Source of the DNA: Hydrogenovibrio sp.
Lineage (GTDB): Bacteria; Pseudomonadota; Gammaproteobacteria; Thiomicrospirales; Thiomicrospiraceae
Length of the DNA: 44,203 nucleotides
NCBI GenBank assembly: GCA_015484555.1
Contig: WFMZ01000014.1
Span: forward strand, 1 to 44,203
Direction of reading: 5' to 3'
Shown in pieces: positions 1 through 7,358 of the stretch. The notes beneath the pieces were generated by a model. That model ran no database searches, was not told the DNA's origin, and saw nothing but the letters and a program-made list of their open reading frames with translations. A program made the position numbers and the translations under genes. Position 1 is the first letter of the stretch, and the number at the start of each line of letters is the position of its first letter.

Positions 1-11
1 AAGGAAGCCCC

Positions 12-290
12 ATGCTTTATTTACAAATAGAACCACAAGAGGTTGAACCTTTTAAAGATTACTTGCTAGCCAATGATTGGGACATTGTGTCTCAAGACGG
101 TGGGCAAAGCCAGTTCATTGGTTGGGCTTATATTATGCATTTATCTAAAACCTTGGACGGTAAATTGGCTGAGACCTGGTTACATTTTTCTGAAAACCAA
201 GGGGTTCAAGAAGCCCATATTGAGCTAAATGTGCCTGCCAAAACTGAACTAACGAATCTATTGACTGCTTACCTAGCCACTAAAAAATAA
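12..290 (+). CDS. conserved hypothetical protein, 92 aa
   Basis: I do not recognise this small acidic protein. It has no signal peptide, no membrane segment and no cysteines. The start is supported by AAGGA at positions 1-5, six bases before the ATG at 12. Its stop overlaps the ubiA start by one base (TAATG), so the two are probably translationally coupled and share a transcript. That coupling hints at a role around ubiquinone synthesis, but only by position. The gene starts 12 bases into the window, so its promoter is not visible. Confidence 0.7.
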   Translation: MLYLQIEPQEVEPFKDYLLANDWDIVSQDGGQSQFIGWAYIMHLSKTLDGKLAETWLHFSENQGVQEAHIELNVPAKTELTNLLTAYLATKK

Positions 291-1180
291 TGAACCTTCC
301 TTTCTCCAGCCAATTTAAAGCCTATATTTCCCTTGCCCGGTTAAACAAGCCCATTGGTATTTATTTGGTATTGTGGCCGGCCTTATGGTCGCTTTGGTTG
401 GCAGCAGGCGGTTGGCCAGGTTGGCATTTGTTTGCGGTGTTTGTATTGGGTGCGGTGGTAATGCGTTCGGCTGGTTGTGTTATTAATGACTATGCAGACC
501 GAGATTTTGATGGCCATGTTGCGCGCACTTGCCAACGCCCGATTGCGGCGGGGTTAATTACCCCGAAAGCCGCTTTAGTCTATTTTGGTATTCTGTGTTT
601 AATGGGCTTAGGATTGGTGTTGACCTTGAATCAAACCACCTTGGTTTGGTCTTTGGGCGCCGTCGCTTTATCCATACTGTATCCCTTTATGAAACGTCAT
701 TCATATTGGCCACAAGCCTTTTTAGGGTTGGCTTTTGCCTGGGCAATTCCAATGGGGTTTGCCGCCGTGACCGAAACCGTGCCTTTAGGGGCATGGTTAT
801 TGTTTGCTGTTACCTTGGTTTGGGCGCTTATTTACGACACCGCCTATGCGATTGGTGATAAGGCCGATGACCTTAAAATAGGCGTTAAATCGACGGCGAT
901 TTTATTTGGGGAAAAAACCAACCTCATCATCGGTTTATTTCAGCTCATCATGCTGGGTTTATTGTTTGCAGTTTGGCAGGTATTTAATTTATCCACCTTC
1001 TTTTTAATCAGCTTATTGCTGGTCGGGTTGTTATTTATCTATCACCAATATTTATTGTCACAGCATGATGATGCTTTAGCCTTTAAGGTATTTCTAAATA
1101 ACCACTGGGTTGGGTTGATCATTTGGATAGGCATTGTGTTGGACAGTTTGTCACCGTCACTCTTTAACACAATGGCATGA
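290..1180 (+). CDS. ubiA: 4-hydroxybenzoate octaprenyltransferase UbiA
   Basis: An inner-membrane prenyltransferase that joins 4-hydroxybenzoate to a polyprenyl diphosphate, the first membrane step of ubiquinone synthesis. The 296-aa length is normal. About eight hydrophobic segments are visible. The first Asp-rich motif is NDYADRDFD (about residues 66-74) and the second is DKADDLKIGVKS (about 190-201); in this family both bind the Mg-diphosphate. The start codon overlaps the upstream stop (TAATG). The gene converges on ubiC, which makes its substrate 4-hydroxybenzoate, with only 38 bp between the stops and no obvious terminator hairpin there. Confidence 0.96.
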   Translation: MNLPFSSQFKAYISLARLNKPIGIYLVLWPALWSLWLAAGGWPGWHLFAVFVLGAVVMRSAGCVINDYADRDFDGHVARTCQRPIAAGLITPKAALVYFGILCLMGLGLVLTLNQTTLVWSLGAVALSILYPFMKRHSYWPQAFLGLAFAWAIPMGFAAVTETVPLGAWLLFAVTLVWALIYDTAYAIGDKADDLKIGVKSTAILFGEKTNLIIGLFQLIMLGLLFAVWQVFNLSTFFLISLLLVGLLFIYHQYLLSQHDDALAFKVFLNNHWVGLIIWIGIVLDSLSPSLFNTMA

Positions 1181-1218
1181 TTAATTAAGGTTGTTGACGT
1201 TGGCCAATTATGTTGAGT

Positions 1219-1797
1219 TTATAAGAAAAAAGCTTCGGTTAGCAATAGAGGTGAACCCTTTTGAGTAAAGGTAGAGTACCGAGCGGGTAGGGTAATTAGT
1301 TTGCTTGCTTGTTGATGAGATGTGGTTTCTTGCGATAAAGTGTCGGCTAAAAATGGCCAGTTAACGGGGCTTTTGTGTAGCTGAAACGTTGAACGTTTAG
1401 CCTGCTTAAGTGAAAACAATACTTCGCCCAAGGGTTGTGTGCCTAGTTTTTTTAAGGCAAACCAAGGGTTGCCTGGTTGCATATTGGGGATAAGCGTTCT
1501 GGCATAAAGTAGCGGCTTTCCCTGGCAGGTTAAGAGTACAGTTCTTACCCAAGCTTTTTGATGAGGGGCAAGCTGTAATGCCTCTTGTTCATATTGCAAA
1601 GGGCGCTGCCAGTCTTCAGAAAGAACTTGTACCTTTAAGCTGGGGCACTGTTGTTTAAACTTAGCGGTTAAAGACCCTTTTTCTAGCAAGGCTTGTTTTT
1701 CTAGAGCAGACAGCGACAAGCGTTGGCAAAGCCTTTCAGGGTGCCAGTGATTTGCCTGCTCGGCCAAGTTTGGGCGGTTAGGCTTGTTGGTAGTCAC
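1219..1797 (-). CDS. ubiC: chorismate pyruvate-lyase UbiC
   Basis: Converts chorismate to 4-hydroxybenzoate plus pyruvate, the committed step into ubiquinone. The HWHPERL-type N-terminus, the central LLTCQGKPLLYARTLIP segment and the following PLGEVLFS stretch fit the UbiC family. I place the start at the GTG at 1797 because GGAG lies six bases upstream and the resulting 192 aa is a normal length. An ATG farther upstream at 1848 would add 17 unlike residues inside recG. With the GTG start the gene overlaps the recG stop by 20 bp, suggesting co-transcription with recG. UbiA is encoded convergently just downstream. Confidence 0.88.
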   Translation of the reverse strand: MTTNKPNRPNLAEQANHWHPERLCQRLSLSALEKQALLEKGSLTAKFKQQCPSLKVQVLSEDWQRPLQYEQEALQLAPHQKAWVRTVLLTCQGKPLLYARTLIPNMQPGNPWFALKKLGTQPLGEVLFSLKQAKRSTFQLHKSPVNWPFLADTLSQETTSHQQASKLITLPARYSTFTQKGSPLLLTEAFFL

Positions 1798-3883
1798 GCT
1801 TGTCTCCAATCCATCTATCTTGCAAGGCTTCAATGACGTCATCGTCACTTTGTGCCAGTGCTTCTGCCACTTGTTTTACCTTTGGAATCCATTCTGCGTC
1901 TCGTTGTAAGTCGGCTATTCTAAATAGCATGCCGCCGGTTTGTCTCGTCCCTAGAATTTCTCCGGGCCCTCGAATTTTTAAATCTTCTTCGGCTATTTTA
2001 AAGCCATCGGTTGAGGCGCGCATAATGGAAAGGCGTTTTTTGCTGGTTTCACTCATAGGGGATTGATAGAGCAAAACACAATGACTTTGTTTGGAACCTC
2101 GACCGACACGCCCGCGTAGTTGGTGAAGCTGGGCAAGCCCTAGTCGTTCGGCGTTTTCAATAATCATTAAGCTGGCATTGGGCACGTTGACCCCCACTTC
2201 AATCACGGTTGTGGCAACCAATAGATCTAATTCATGTGCTTTAAAGGCTTTCATGATTTGGCCTTTTTCAGCCCCTTTTAAACGACCATGTATTAAGCCT
2301 ATGCGTAAGTTTGGCCATTGTTCTGTAAACTGCTGGGCGGTGACTTCTGCGGCTTGGGCAATAAGCAGGTCAGACGCTTCAATTAACGGGCATACCCAAT
2401 AAGCCTGCACGCCTTGTTCGCATTGTTTGACCAGGTTTTCCATGACATCGAAGCGTTTTTCATTGCTTAATACTGCGGTTTGAATAGGTTGCCTACCGGG
2501 CGGAAGTTCATCAATAATCGAAAGGTCTAGGTCTCCATAAGCCGTCATGGCAAGGGTTCTGGGAATAGGGGTGGCGGTCATAATGAGTTGGTGTGGGTGT
2601 TGTTCTAACGCAGATTCTGATTCAACCTTCCCTTTAGAATGCAAGGCCAAGCGTTGGTGCACGCCAAAGCGATGTTGCTCATCAATGACCACAAGGCCTA
2701 AATTTTGGAATTGAACACTGTCTTGAAATAGGGCATGCGTACCGATAATAATTTGAGCTTCACCAGAAACCATGCCCTCTAAAGCCTGTCGTTTTTCGGC
2801 GACTTTCATGCGCCCATTTAACCAAGCTACGTTTAAATTTAGGGGTTGTAACCATTCGCTAAATTGAATGAAGTGCTGTTCAGATAAAATTTCAGTCGGA
2901 GCCATGATCGCCACTTGAAAGCCAGCTTCTGCAGCTTGTACCGCGGCTAAGGCGGCAATAATGGTTTTACCAGAGCCGACATCCCCTTGTACTAAACGTT
3001 GCATTGGACAGGGCTGACTAATGTCTTGGCGAATTTCGGCCATCACCCTTTGTTGTGCTTGGGTAAGTGAAAAAGGCAGTTGTTGAATAAGCTGTTCGGC
3101 TTGCGGGCTAGCAGGAAAAATAGGCGCACTGAATTGGCGTTGTTTCTCTCGCATGAGTTGTAGGCTAAGTTGTGAGGTTAGCAATTCTTCAAATATTAAT
3201 CGCTGTTGTGCTGGGTGGCGAAAGCTTTTAATGCTGGCTAGGCCATCACTGGCTTGGGGTTCGTGCAAGGTTAATAACGCTTGGTTAATACCGGGCAGGT
3301 TTAAGGGGATCAAAATGTCTTCGCTAATGGCTTCTGGAAGCGGGTAGTGTTTTAGCAGTGAAATGGCTTGTTTGATGAGTTTTAGCAAGGTAGTTTGGCC
3401 AATGCCATCGGTAAGTGGGTAGCTGGGCGTTAGGGTGGTTTCTAAAGGCGGGATGTTGTCTTCTGAAAATAGCTGGTAGGTTGGGTGAACCATTTCTAAC
3501 CCTGTTGGACCACCATTAATTTCGCCATAGGCACGTAAACGACTGCCCCGTTTAAACTGTTGTGCTTGTCGAAAATGGAAGTGGAAAAAACGGCAAGTTA
3601 AGGTCTGGCCAGAGCCATCGATGACTTTAACCAATAGGCTGGAGTTTCGACTTTGCGTCATATGCTGGCTTAATATTTCGCCTTCAATTAAGGCTTCAGT
3701 ACCAGGGTAAAGCTGGCTGATGTTGGTTAAAACGGTCTTGTCTTGGTAGTTTCTGGGTAGATGAAACAGCAGATCTTGTACATTAAACAGCCCCAATTTA
3801 TTGAGCTTCTCAACCATTTTTTCACCGACCCCTTTTAAGGTGGTGAGGGATTGCTTAAGGGGTGATTCGCTCATTTCAGTCAT
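1778..3883 (-). CDS. recG: ATP-dependent DNA helicase RecG
   Basis: A branch-migrating helicase that remodels stalled forks and Holliday junctions. At 701 aa it is full length for the family. The N-terminal wedge/OB domain covers roughly residues 1-200. The helicase core has Walker A GDVGSGKT (about 300), the DExH-type box DEQHRFG (about 402), TATPIPRTLA, and the C-terminal QLRGRVGRG motif VI. The start overlaps the stop of the upstream GumN-family gene by four bases (ATGA), so the two are translationally coupled. In E. coli recG closes the gmk-rpoZ-spoT-trmH-recG neighbourhood. Here the same genes are present in the same order but separated by extra genes, and trmH is absent. Confidence 0.97.
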   Translation of the reverse strand: MTEMSESPLKQSLTTLKGVGEKMVEKLNKLGLFNVQDLLFHLPRNYQDKTVLTNISQLYPGTEALIEGEILSQHMTQSRNSSLLVKVIDGSGQTLTCRFFHFHFRQAQQFKRGSRLRAYGEINGGPTGLEMVHPTYQLFSEDNIPPLETTLTPSYPLTDGIGQTTLLKLIKQAISLLKHYPLPEAISEDILIPLNLPGINQALLTLHEPQASDGLASIKSFRHPAQQRLIFEELLTSQLSLQLMREKQRQFSAPIFPASPQAEQLIQQLPFSLTQAQQRVMAEIRQDISQPCPMQRLVQGDVGSGKTIIAALAAVQAAEAGFQVAIMAPTEILSEQHFIQFSEWLQPLNLNVAWLNGRMKVAEKRQALEGMVSGEAQIIIGTHALFQDSVQFQNLGLVVIDEQHRFGVHQRLALHSKGKVESESALEQHPHQLIMTATPIPRTLAMTAYGDLDLSIIDELPPGRQPIQTAVLSNEKRFDVMENLVKQCEQGVQAYWVCPLIEASDLLIAQAAEVTAQQFTEQWPNLRIGLIHGRLKGAEKGQIMKAFKAHELDLLVATTVIEVGVNVPNASLMIIENAERLGLAQLHQLRGRVGRGSKQSHCVLLYQSPMSETSKKRLSIMRASTDGFKIAEEDLKIRGPGEILGTRQTGGMLFRIADLQRDAEWIPKVKQVAEALAQSDDDVIEALQDRWIGDKRDYQQA

Positions 3884-4791
3884 GGTTGTTTTGGGGGTGT
3901 AATGGGCATTTGTTCAACTTGGTAACCCTTGTTTTTTAACTGTTGTAGTAGTCCATCTGGTCCTACCAAGTGGGCAAAGCCAACCAGTACGAAGCTGGTG
4001 TAAGGTTTTTGGATTAATCTTTCAATTTTGGGCAGCCATTGCTGGTTTCGCTTAACCAAAATGGATTGGTAAATTTTAGGAAAATCCTGTTTCATTGGAT
4101 CAACCGTATCCGCTTGAAATGATTTAATATCACCCGATCGCCATTGTGTTTTCATGGCTGTCAAAATAGTGTTAAGGTCGGTTATTTCTGAAAGAGAATG
4201 CATAATAAGTTCGTCCTCGAAGCCTTCGCCCATGGTGGCAATGGCTTGAAAATGTTCAAATCTATCTTCTAAACCGCTAACCGGCTTATGGTCTTTTTTT
4301 GCTTGGTTGAAGATAATTTGGTCTACGCCATCGCCCGCCATGCTTAATCTTTGTAGTTCAAAGATGGTGAGTAATACCGAGACATAGCCTGCTCTATAGC
4401 GTTTCACTTCATCAATACTGTGTCCACGGGAGGCTAAATGCTTTGATAGGGCTTGATAAGTTTTTTCTGAGAGGTGTTGCTGTAAGTTTTCACCATAAGG
4501 GTAAGATAATTGCATCATCATGCTTTGCTGAAAACTGGGTTGGGCGATTAGGTCTAAATCTATTTCTAAGCTAATCGATTGGCTAGCTTGATAAGCCGTT
4601 TGGTAGGTGTCGGGTAAGGGTAAGTCGGCTTTAGAGAGCAGGTGAATGGTGCCGCCTAAATATAAAACGTGTTGTTGCTTGCTGACCTTCCAGACAGCGG
4701 TACTGGTGGCAAGTGCTTGCCCTGCAAATAAGGCGCAAGCTAGTAATAGCCAAAGGCGTATGAAAGACAAAGCGTAAGTACGATTAATCAT
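3880..4791 (-). CDS. TraB/GumN family protein
   Basis: A 303-aa exported protein of the TraB/GumN family, in which two GxxH motifs form a putative metal-dependent hydrolase site. Visible here are an N-terminal signal peptide (hydrophobic stretch about residues 10-25 ending near ALA), the first motif GGTIH (about 46-50), and the second GFAHLVG near the C-terminus (about 273-279). The substrate is unknown for this family. It overlaps recG by four bases and lies downstream of ridA, so a ridA-gumN-recG-ubiC transcript is plausible. The family call is good; no function can be assigned. Confidence 0.85.
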   Translation of the reverse strand: MINRTYALSFIRLWLLLACALFAGQALATSTAVWKVSKQQHVLYLGGTIHLLSKADLPLPDTYQTAYQASQSISLEIDLDLIAQPSFQQSMMMQLSYPYGENLQQHLSEKTYQALSKHLASRGHSIDEVKRYRAGYVSVLLTIFELQRLSMAGDGVDQIIFNQAKKDHKPVSGLEDRFEHFQAIATMGEGFEDELIMHSLSEITDLNTILTAMKTQWRSGDIKSFQADTVDPMKQDFPKIYQSILVKRNQQWLPKIERLIQKPYTSFVLVGFAHLVGPDGLLQQLKNKGYQVEQMPITPPKQP

Positions 4792-4834
4792 GGGTCTGCT
4801 TAATTTTTTAAATGGATGATTTAGGTTGGTTGGC

Positions 4835-5221
4835 TTAGTAAGCGCTTAAAACCATTACGCCATCCATTTCTACATCAGTTCCTTTTGGCAGTTCTTTTAC
4901 ACCCACGGCTGCACGAGCAGGGTAAGGCTGTTCAAAATAGAGTGCCATTATTTCATTGACGGTGGCAAAGTGGCTTAGGTCTGTTAGGAAAATATTAAGC
5001 TTGGCAATGTCTTGCAAGTTACCGCCTGATGCTTCACAGACGGCCGTTAAGTTTTTAAATACCTGATGAATACGTTCGCTGATATCGCCTTCTTTTATTT
5101 CCATGGTTTCAGGAATAAGGGCAATTTGGCCAGAAAGGTAAACGGTTCGGTCAATACGAATAGCTTGAGAGTAAGTGCCAATGGCTTGTGGAGCTTTGTC
5201 TGTTGAAATAACTTCGCGCAT
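4835..5221 (-). CDS. ridA: RidA family enamine/imine deaminase
   Basis: Hydrolyses reactive enamine/imine intermediates such as 2-aminoacrylate released by PLP enzymes. The 128-aa protein begins [20 protein letters not shown], the classic RidA N-terminus, and carries SGQIAL, the [10 protein letters not shown] segment and the [14 protein letters not shown] stretch containing the active-site arginine. An in-frame ATG at 5299 would add 26 residues encoded mainly by spacer and repeat DNA, so I take the ATG at 5221 although its ribosome-binding site is weak. RidA genes commonly sit near spoT and recG in gammaproteobacteria, which fits this location. Confidence 0.93.
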   Translation of the reverse strand: MREVISTDKAPQAIGTYSQAIRIDRTVYLSGQIALIPETMEIKEGDISERIHQVFKNLTAVCEASGGNLQDIAKLNIFLTDLSHFATVNEIMALYFEQPYPARAAVGVKELPKGTDVEMDGVMVLSAY

Positions 5222-5275
5222 GGTTTGTACCTTTGTGTTTGCTGAAATAGATGACTGATAGTTTACTAGATATGA

Positions 5276-5297
5276 CCCACCCCTGGCGATTTTTGGC
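5276..5297. repeat. dispersed repeat, copy 1
   Basis: CCCACCCCTGGCGATTTTTGGC on the + strand, a near-perfect copy of the dispersed repeat found elsewhere in the window (core ACCACCCCTGGCGATTTTT). It lies 55 bp upstream of the ridA start, in the spacer between the STAS gene and ridA, and no facing second arm is seen. The flank continues with ATTGAAAG, similar to the flank of the copy at 43358. Confidence 0.85.
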
Positions 5298-5370
5298 ATT
5301 GAAAGAAGACTAAGTTGTATTTTAGGTGGGTTTTAAGCGTTCTTTGAAAAAAGGAAGTGATGGTGAGGCT

Positions 5371-5410
5371 GAACAACCTTGATTATCGATTATCAGCTTA
5401 TAGGTTGTTC
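5371..5410. other. inverted repeat between STAS gene and ridA
   Basis: GAACAACC (5371-5378) faces GGTTGTTC (5403-5410) across 24 bases just past the end of the STAS gene. The stem is short and the loop long, and no T run follows on the minus strand, so a terminator role is only a possibility. Confidence 0.3.
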
Positions 5411-5423
5411 ATTAGACCTAGAC

Positions 5424-5798
5424 TTATTGCTTAACCCAGTCTTCAGCTTCTTGTATGTTTTCAAAGTATTGTGCCTTGCCATCAATAAACCAACTCGCCA
5501 TTTTAGCGATGAGGGCTTGCCATTTTTTGTTGCCGACAATGGCGATCTTTTTCATTTTATTACCATGTTTTAATCCTAACTTCATATCATCCCAGGCGGC
5601 TTCTAATTCCCAGCCCTCCATTTCGCGGGCATCTATCATAAAACAGACTTTTGGGTGCTCTACACTTTCTAACGCCTGGTCAATAAGTGGGGTAATTTGT
5701 TGGTAGTTTTCATGCGTCAACTTACCTTTTGCAACCATTCGCATTAAAAAGGTTTCGTCGGTTTGTTGAATACTCATAGTAAGCTGATGTTCAGGCAT
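5424..5798 (-). CDS. SpoIIAA-like STAS domain protein
   Basis: A 124-aa soluble protein with the SpoIIAA-like STAS fold seen in proteobacterial stand-alone proteins. The beta-alpha pattern is visible: KLTHENYQQITPLID, then VCFMIDAREMEGWELEAAWDD, then KKIAIVGNKKWQ and a C-terminal helix with EAEDWVKQ. The function of this family is not established; proposed roles involve membrane or ligand binding. AAGGA upstream supports the ATG at 5798. It is transcribed divergently from mntH, and this pair sits between two occurrences of the dispersed repeat, in the place where spoT and ridA would otherwise be neighbours. Confidence 0.75.
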   Translation of the reverse strand: MPEHQLTMSIQQTDETFLMRMVAKGKLTHENYQQITPLIDQALESVEHPKVCFMIDAREMEGWELEAAWDDMKLGLKHGNKMKKIAIVGNKKWQALIAKMASWFIDGKAQYFENIQEAEDWVKQ

Positions 5799-5882
5799 GG
5801 GGTTTATCCTTTTTTGTAAGTTAGTAGTTCCATAGTAACAGATTAGCTGAGAGTTGTAATAATGTCTTAATTACCTGAAAAC

Positions 5883-5910
5883 TTTACATTTTTGTTGTAA
5901 TCAATATAAT
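5883..5910 (+). promoter_or_regulatory. sigma-70 promoter for mntH
   Basis: TTTACA (5883-5888), a 16-bp spacer and a perfect TATAAT (5905-5910). The predicted transcription start is near 5917, immediately before the palindrome at 5919-5944. Confidence 0.7.
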
Positions 5911-5918
5911 AGGGGTGA

Positions 5919-5944
5919 AAATATTTAGTCATGGCTAAATATTT
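5919..5944. promoter_or_regulatory. palindromic operator candidate at mntH
   Basis: A perfect 10-bp inverted repeat, AAATATTTAG (5919-5928) and CTAAATATTT (5935-5944), separated by TCATGG. It begins about two bases after the predicted transcription start, the classic place for a repressor site. The TTAG...CTAA half-sites resemble those of DtxR/MntR-family metalloregulators, so a manganese- or iron-sensing repressor is my inference. No regulator gene is in the window. Confidence 0.6.
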
Positions 5945-6005
5945 ATTAATCTTAAGCAAATTTGATATTAAAGTAAATTATGTTGCAAACAAAGAATCAT
6001 CAATT

Positions 6006-7277
6006 ATGAGTTCATCTGTAAAAGCTACCTTAGCGTCTAACAAATCTTTCTGGTTTTTTATCGGCCCCGCATTTCTAGTTTCTATTGGGTATATGGACCC
6101 AGGTAATTGGGCGACTTCAATTGAAGCGGGTTCTCGTTATGGTTACGACCTTTTATGGGTGATTACGCTTGCGTCATTGATTGCTATTTTGATGCAGCTA
6201 TTGAGTGCAAAACTAGGTATTGCAACGGGTAAAGATCTTGCGCAATTAATACGATCAGAAAACCCCGGTAAAGGGGGTACTTTTTTATTATCAACCGCCG
6301 CGATTGCCATGGTTGCAACAGACCTTGCTGAATTTTTGGGGGTTGCGGTCGCTTTAAATTTATTGTTTGATATTCCTTTGATATTTGCAATTTTCTTGAC
6401 CATTTTTGATGTTTTGCTTATTTTGTGGCTTGAGCGTTTTGGCTTTCGTTGGGTTGAAATGACTATTTTGGCATTCGTTGCAACCATTGGTTTGGGGTAT
6501 GTTGTTGAACTGTGGTTGGCACAACCTCAATGGGCTGAGGTGGCGCAAGCGATGGTTATTCCCAATGCGACCATTATGGATACCACTGCCTTGTTTATTG
6601 CGATGGGTATTTTAGGCGCAACGGTCATGCCTCACAATTTGTATTTACATTCGCACCAGGTGAAAACGCGCCAAGGGGTGGCGGGAAATGCCGATAATGC
6701 GCGTAAACGATTTTATAAAATGATGAAATGGGATACGGTGTTGGCACTGACAGTAGCTTGGTTGGTAAACTCTGCTATCTTGATTATGGCCTCGGCGGCA
6801 TTTCATGAACAAGGATTGTTGATTACCGATATTGATGAGGCTTATAAAACACTTGGGCCTTTGTTGGGTAGTGCAGCTGCCTTAACCTTTGCGATTGCTT
6901 TATTGGCATCCGGAATTGCCAGTTCTGTCACGGGAACCCTAGCTGGGCAGATTGTTTTTGAATCCTTCTTAAAAAAACGTTCAATTAATATCTTAAAAAT
7001 TCGTGTTTATATTCGTTTGGTAACGATGGTGCCAGCGGCGATTGCCATTATGGTAAGTGTCAAACCTTTAAGTTTATTGGTACTTTCGCAGGTTATTTTA
7101 TCTATGCAATTGCCTTTCGCGGTGATTCCTTTGGTACGTATGACATCGAACCCCGTGCTGATGGGTGACTTAGTGAATGATGTCAAAACCAAAATAACAG
7201 CTTGGATGGCCACATTCATTATTGTGGCCTTAAATATCTGGCTATTGGTTATGTTAGCGGCAGATGCATTTACCTAA
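6006..7277 (+). CDS. mntH: Nramp-family Mn2+/H+ symporter MntH
   Basis: A proton-coupled divalent metal transporter of the inner membrane, usually importing manganese. The family signature GYMDPGNWATS (first helix) and MPHNLYLHS (sixth helix) are intact; their Asp, Asn and Met residues bind the metal. About eleven hydrophobic segments can be traced, and 423 aa is a normal length. I start at the ATG at 6006, which gives the usual short N-terminus before FWFFIGPAFLVSIG. An in-frame ATG at 5931 lies in the centre of the operator palindrome and would add 25 unlike residues. Neither start has a strong ribosome-binding site. A promoter and palindrome lie directly upstream, and a hairpin made of two repeat copies follows the stop. 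Confidence 0.92.
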   Translation: MSSSVKATLASNKSFWFFIGPAFLVSIGYMDPGNWATSIEAGSRYGYDLLWVITLASLIAILMQLLSAKLGIATGKDLAQLIRSENPGKGGTFLLSTAAIAMVATDLAEFLGVAVALNLLFDIPLIFAIFLTIFDVLLILWLERFGFRWVEMTILAFVATIGLGYVVELWLAQPQWAEVAQAMVIPNATIMDTTALFIAMGILGATVMPHNLYLHSHQVKTRQGVAGNADNARKRFYKMMKWDTVLALTVAWLVNSAILIMASAAFHEQGLLITDIDEAYKTLGPLLGSAAALTFAIALLASGIASSVTGTLAGQIVFESFLKKRSINILKIRVYIRLVTMVPAAIAIMVSVKPLSLLVLSQVILSMQLPFAVIPLVRMTSNPVLMGDLVNDVKTKITAWMATFIIVALNIWLLVMLAADAFT

Positions 7278-7288
7278 AGCTTGACCCC

Positions 7289-7335
7289 AAAAACCGCCAG
7301 GGGTGGTTCACGATAGACCACCCCTGGCGGTTTTT
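7289..7335. repeat. paired dispersed repeat, 19-bp perfect hairpin, likely bidirectional terminator
   Basis: AAAAACCGCCAGGGGTGGT (7289-7307) faces its exact reverse complement (7317-7335) across the loop TCACGATAG. Each arm is a copy of the dispersed repeat, and both carry the same compensating base (CGG in place of CGA), so pairing is kept. It lies 11 bp past the mntH stop and 23 bp past the spoT stop on the opposite strand. The GC-rich stem with T5 tails on both strands suits a bidirectional terminator. Confidence 0.85.
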
Positions 7336-7358
7336 AGCCTGGATATTATTTTTAACGT

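Noticed and set aside
529-858. Other-frame reading frames inside ubiA, recG, mntH, soxC and similar genes
   Set aside because: They overlap well-supported genes entirely, have no start signals, and have no family resemblance.
1798-1848. Longer ubiC start at 1848
   Set aside because: The GTG at 1797 has GGAG at the right spacing; the upstream ATG lies deeper in recG without such a site.
5222-5299. Longer ridA start at 5299
   Set aside because: The extra 26 residues are encoded by spacer and repeat DNA; the family N-terminus begins at 5221.
5931-6005. Longer mntH start at the ATG at 5931
   Set aside because: It would add 25 residues unlike the family and lies inside the palindrome that follows the promoter; translation from 6006 matches family length.
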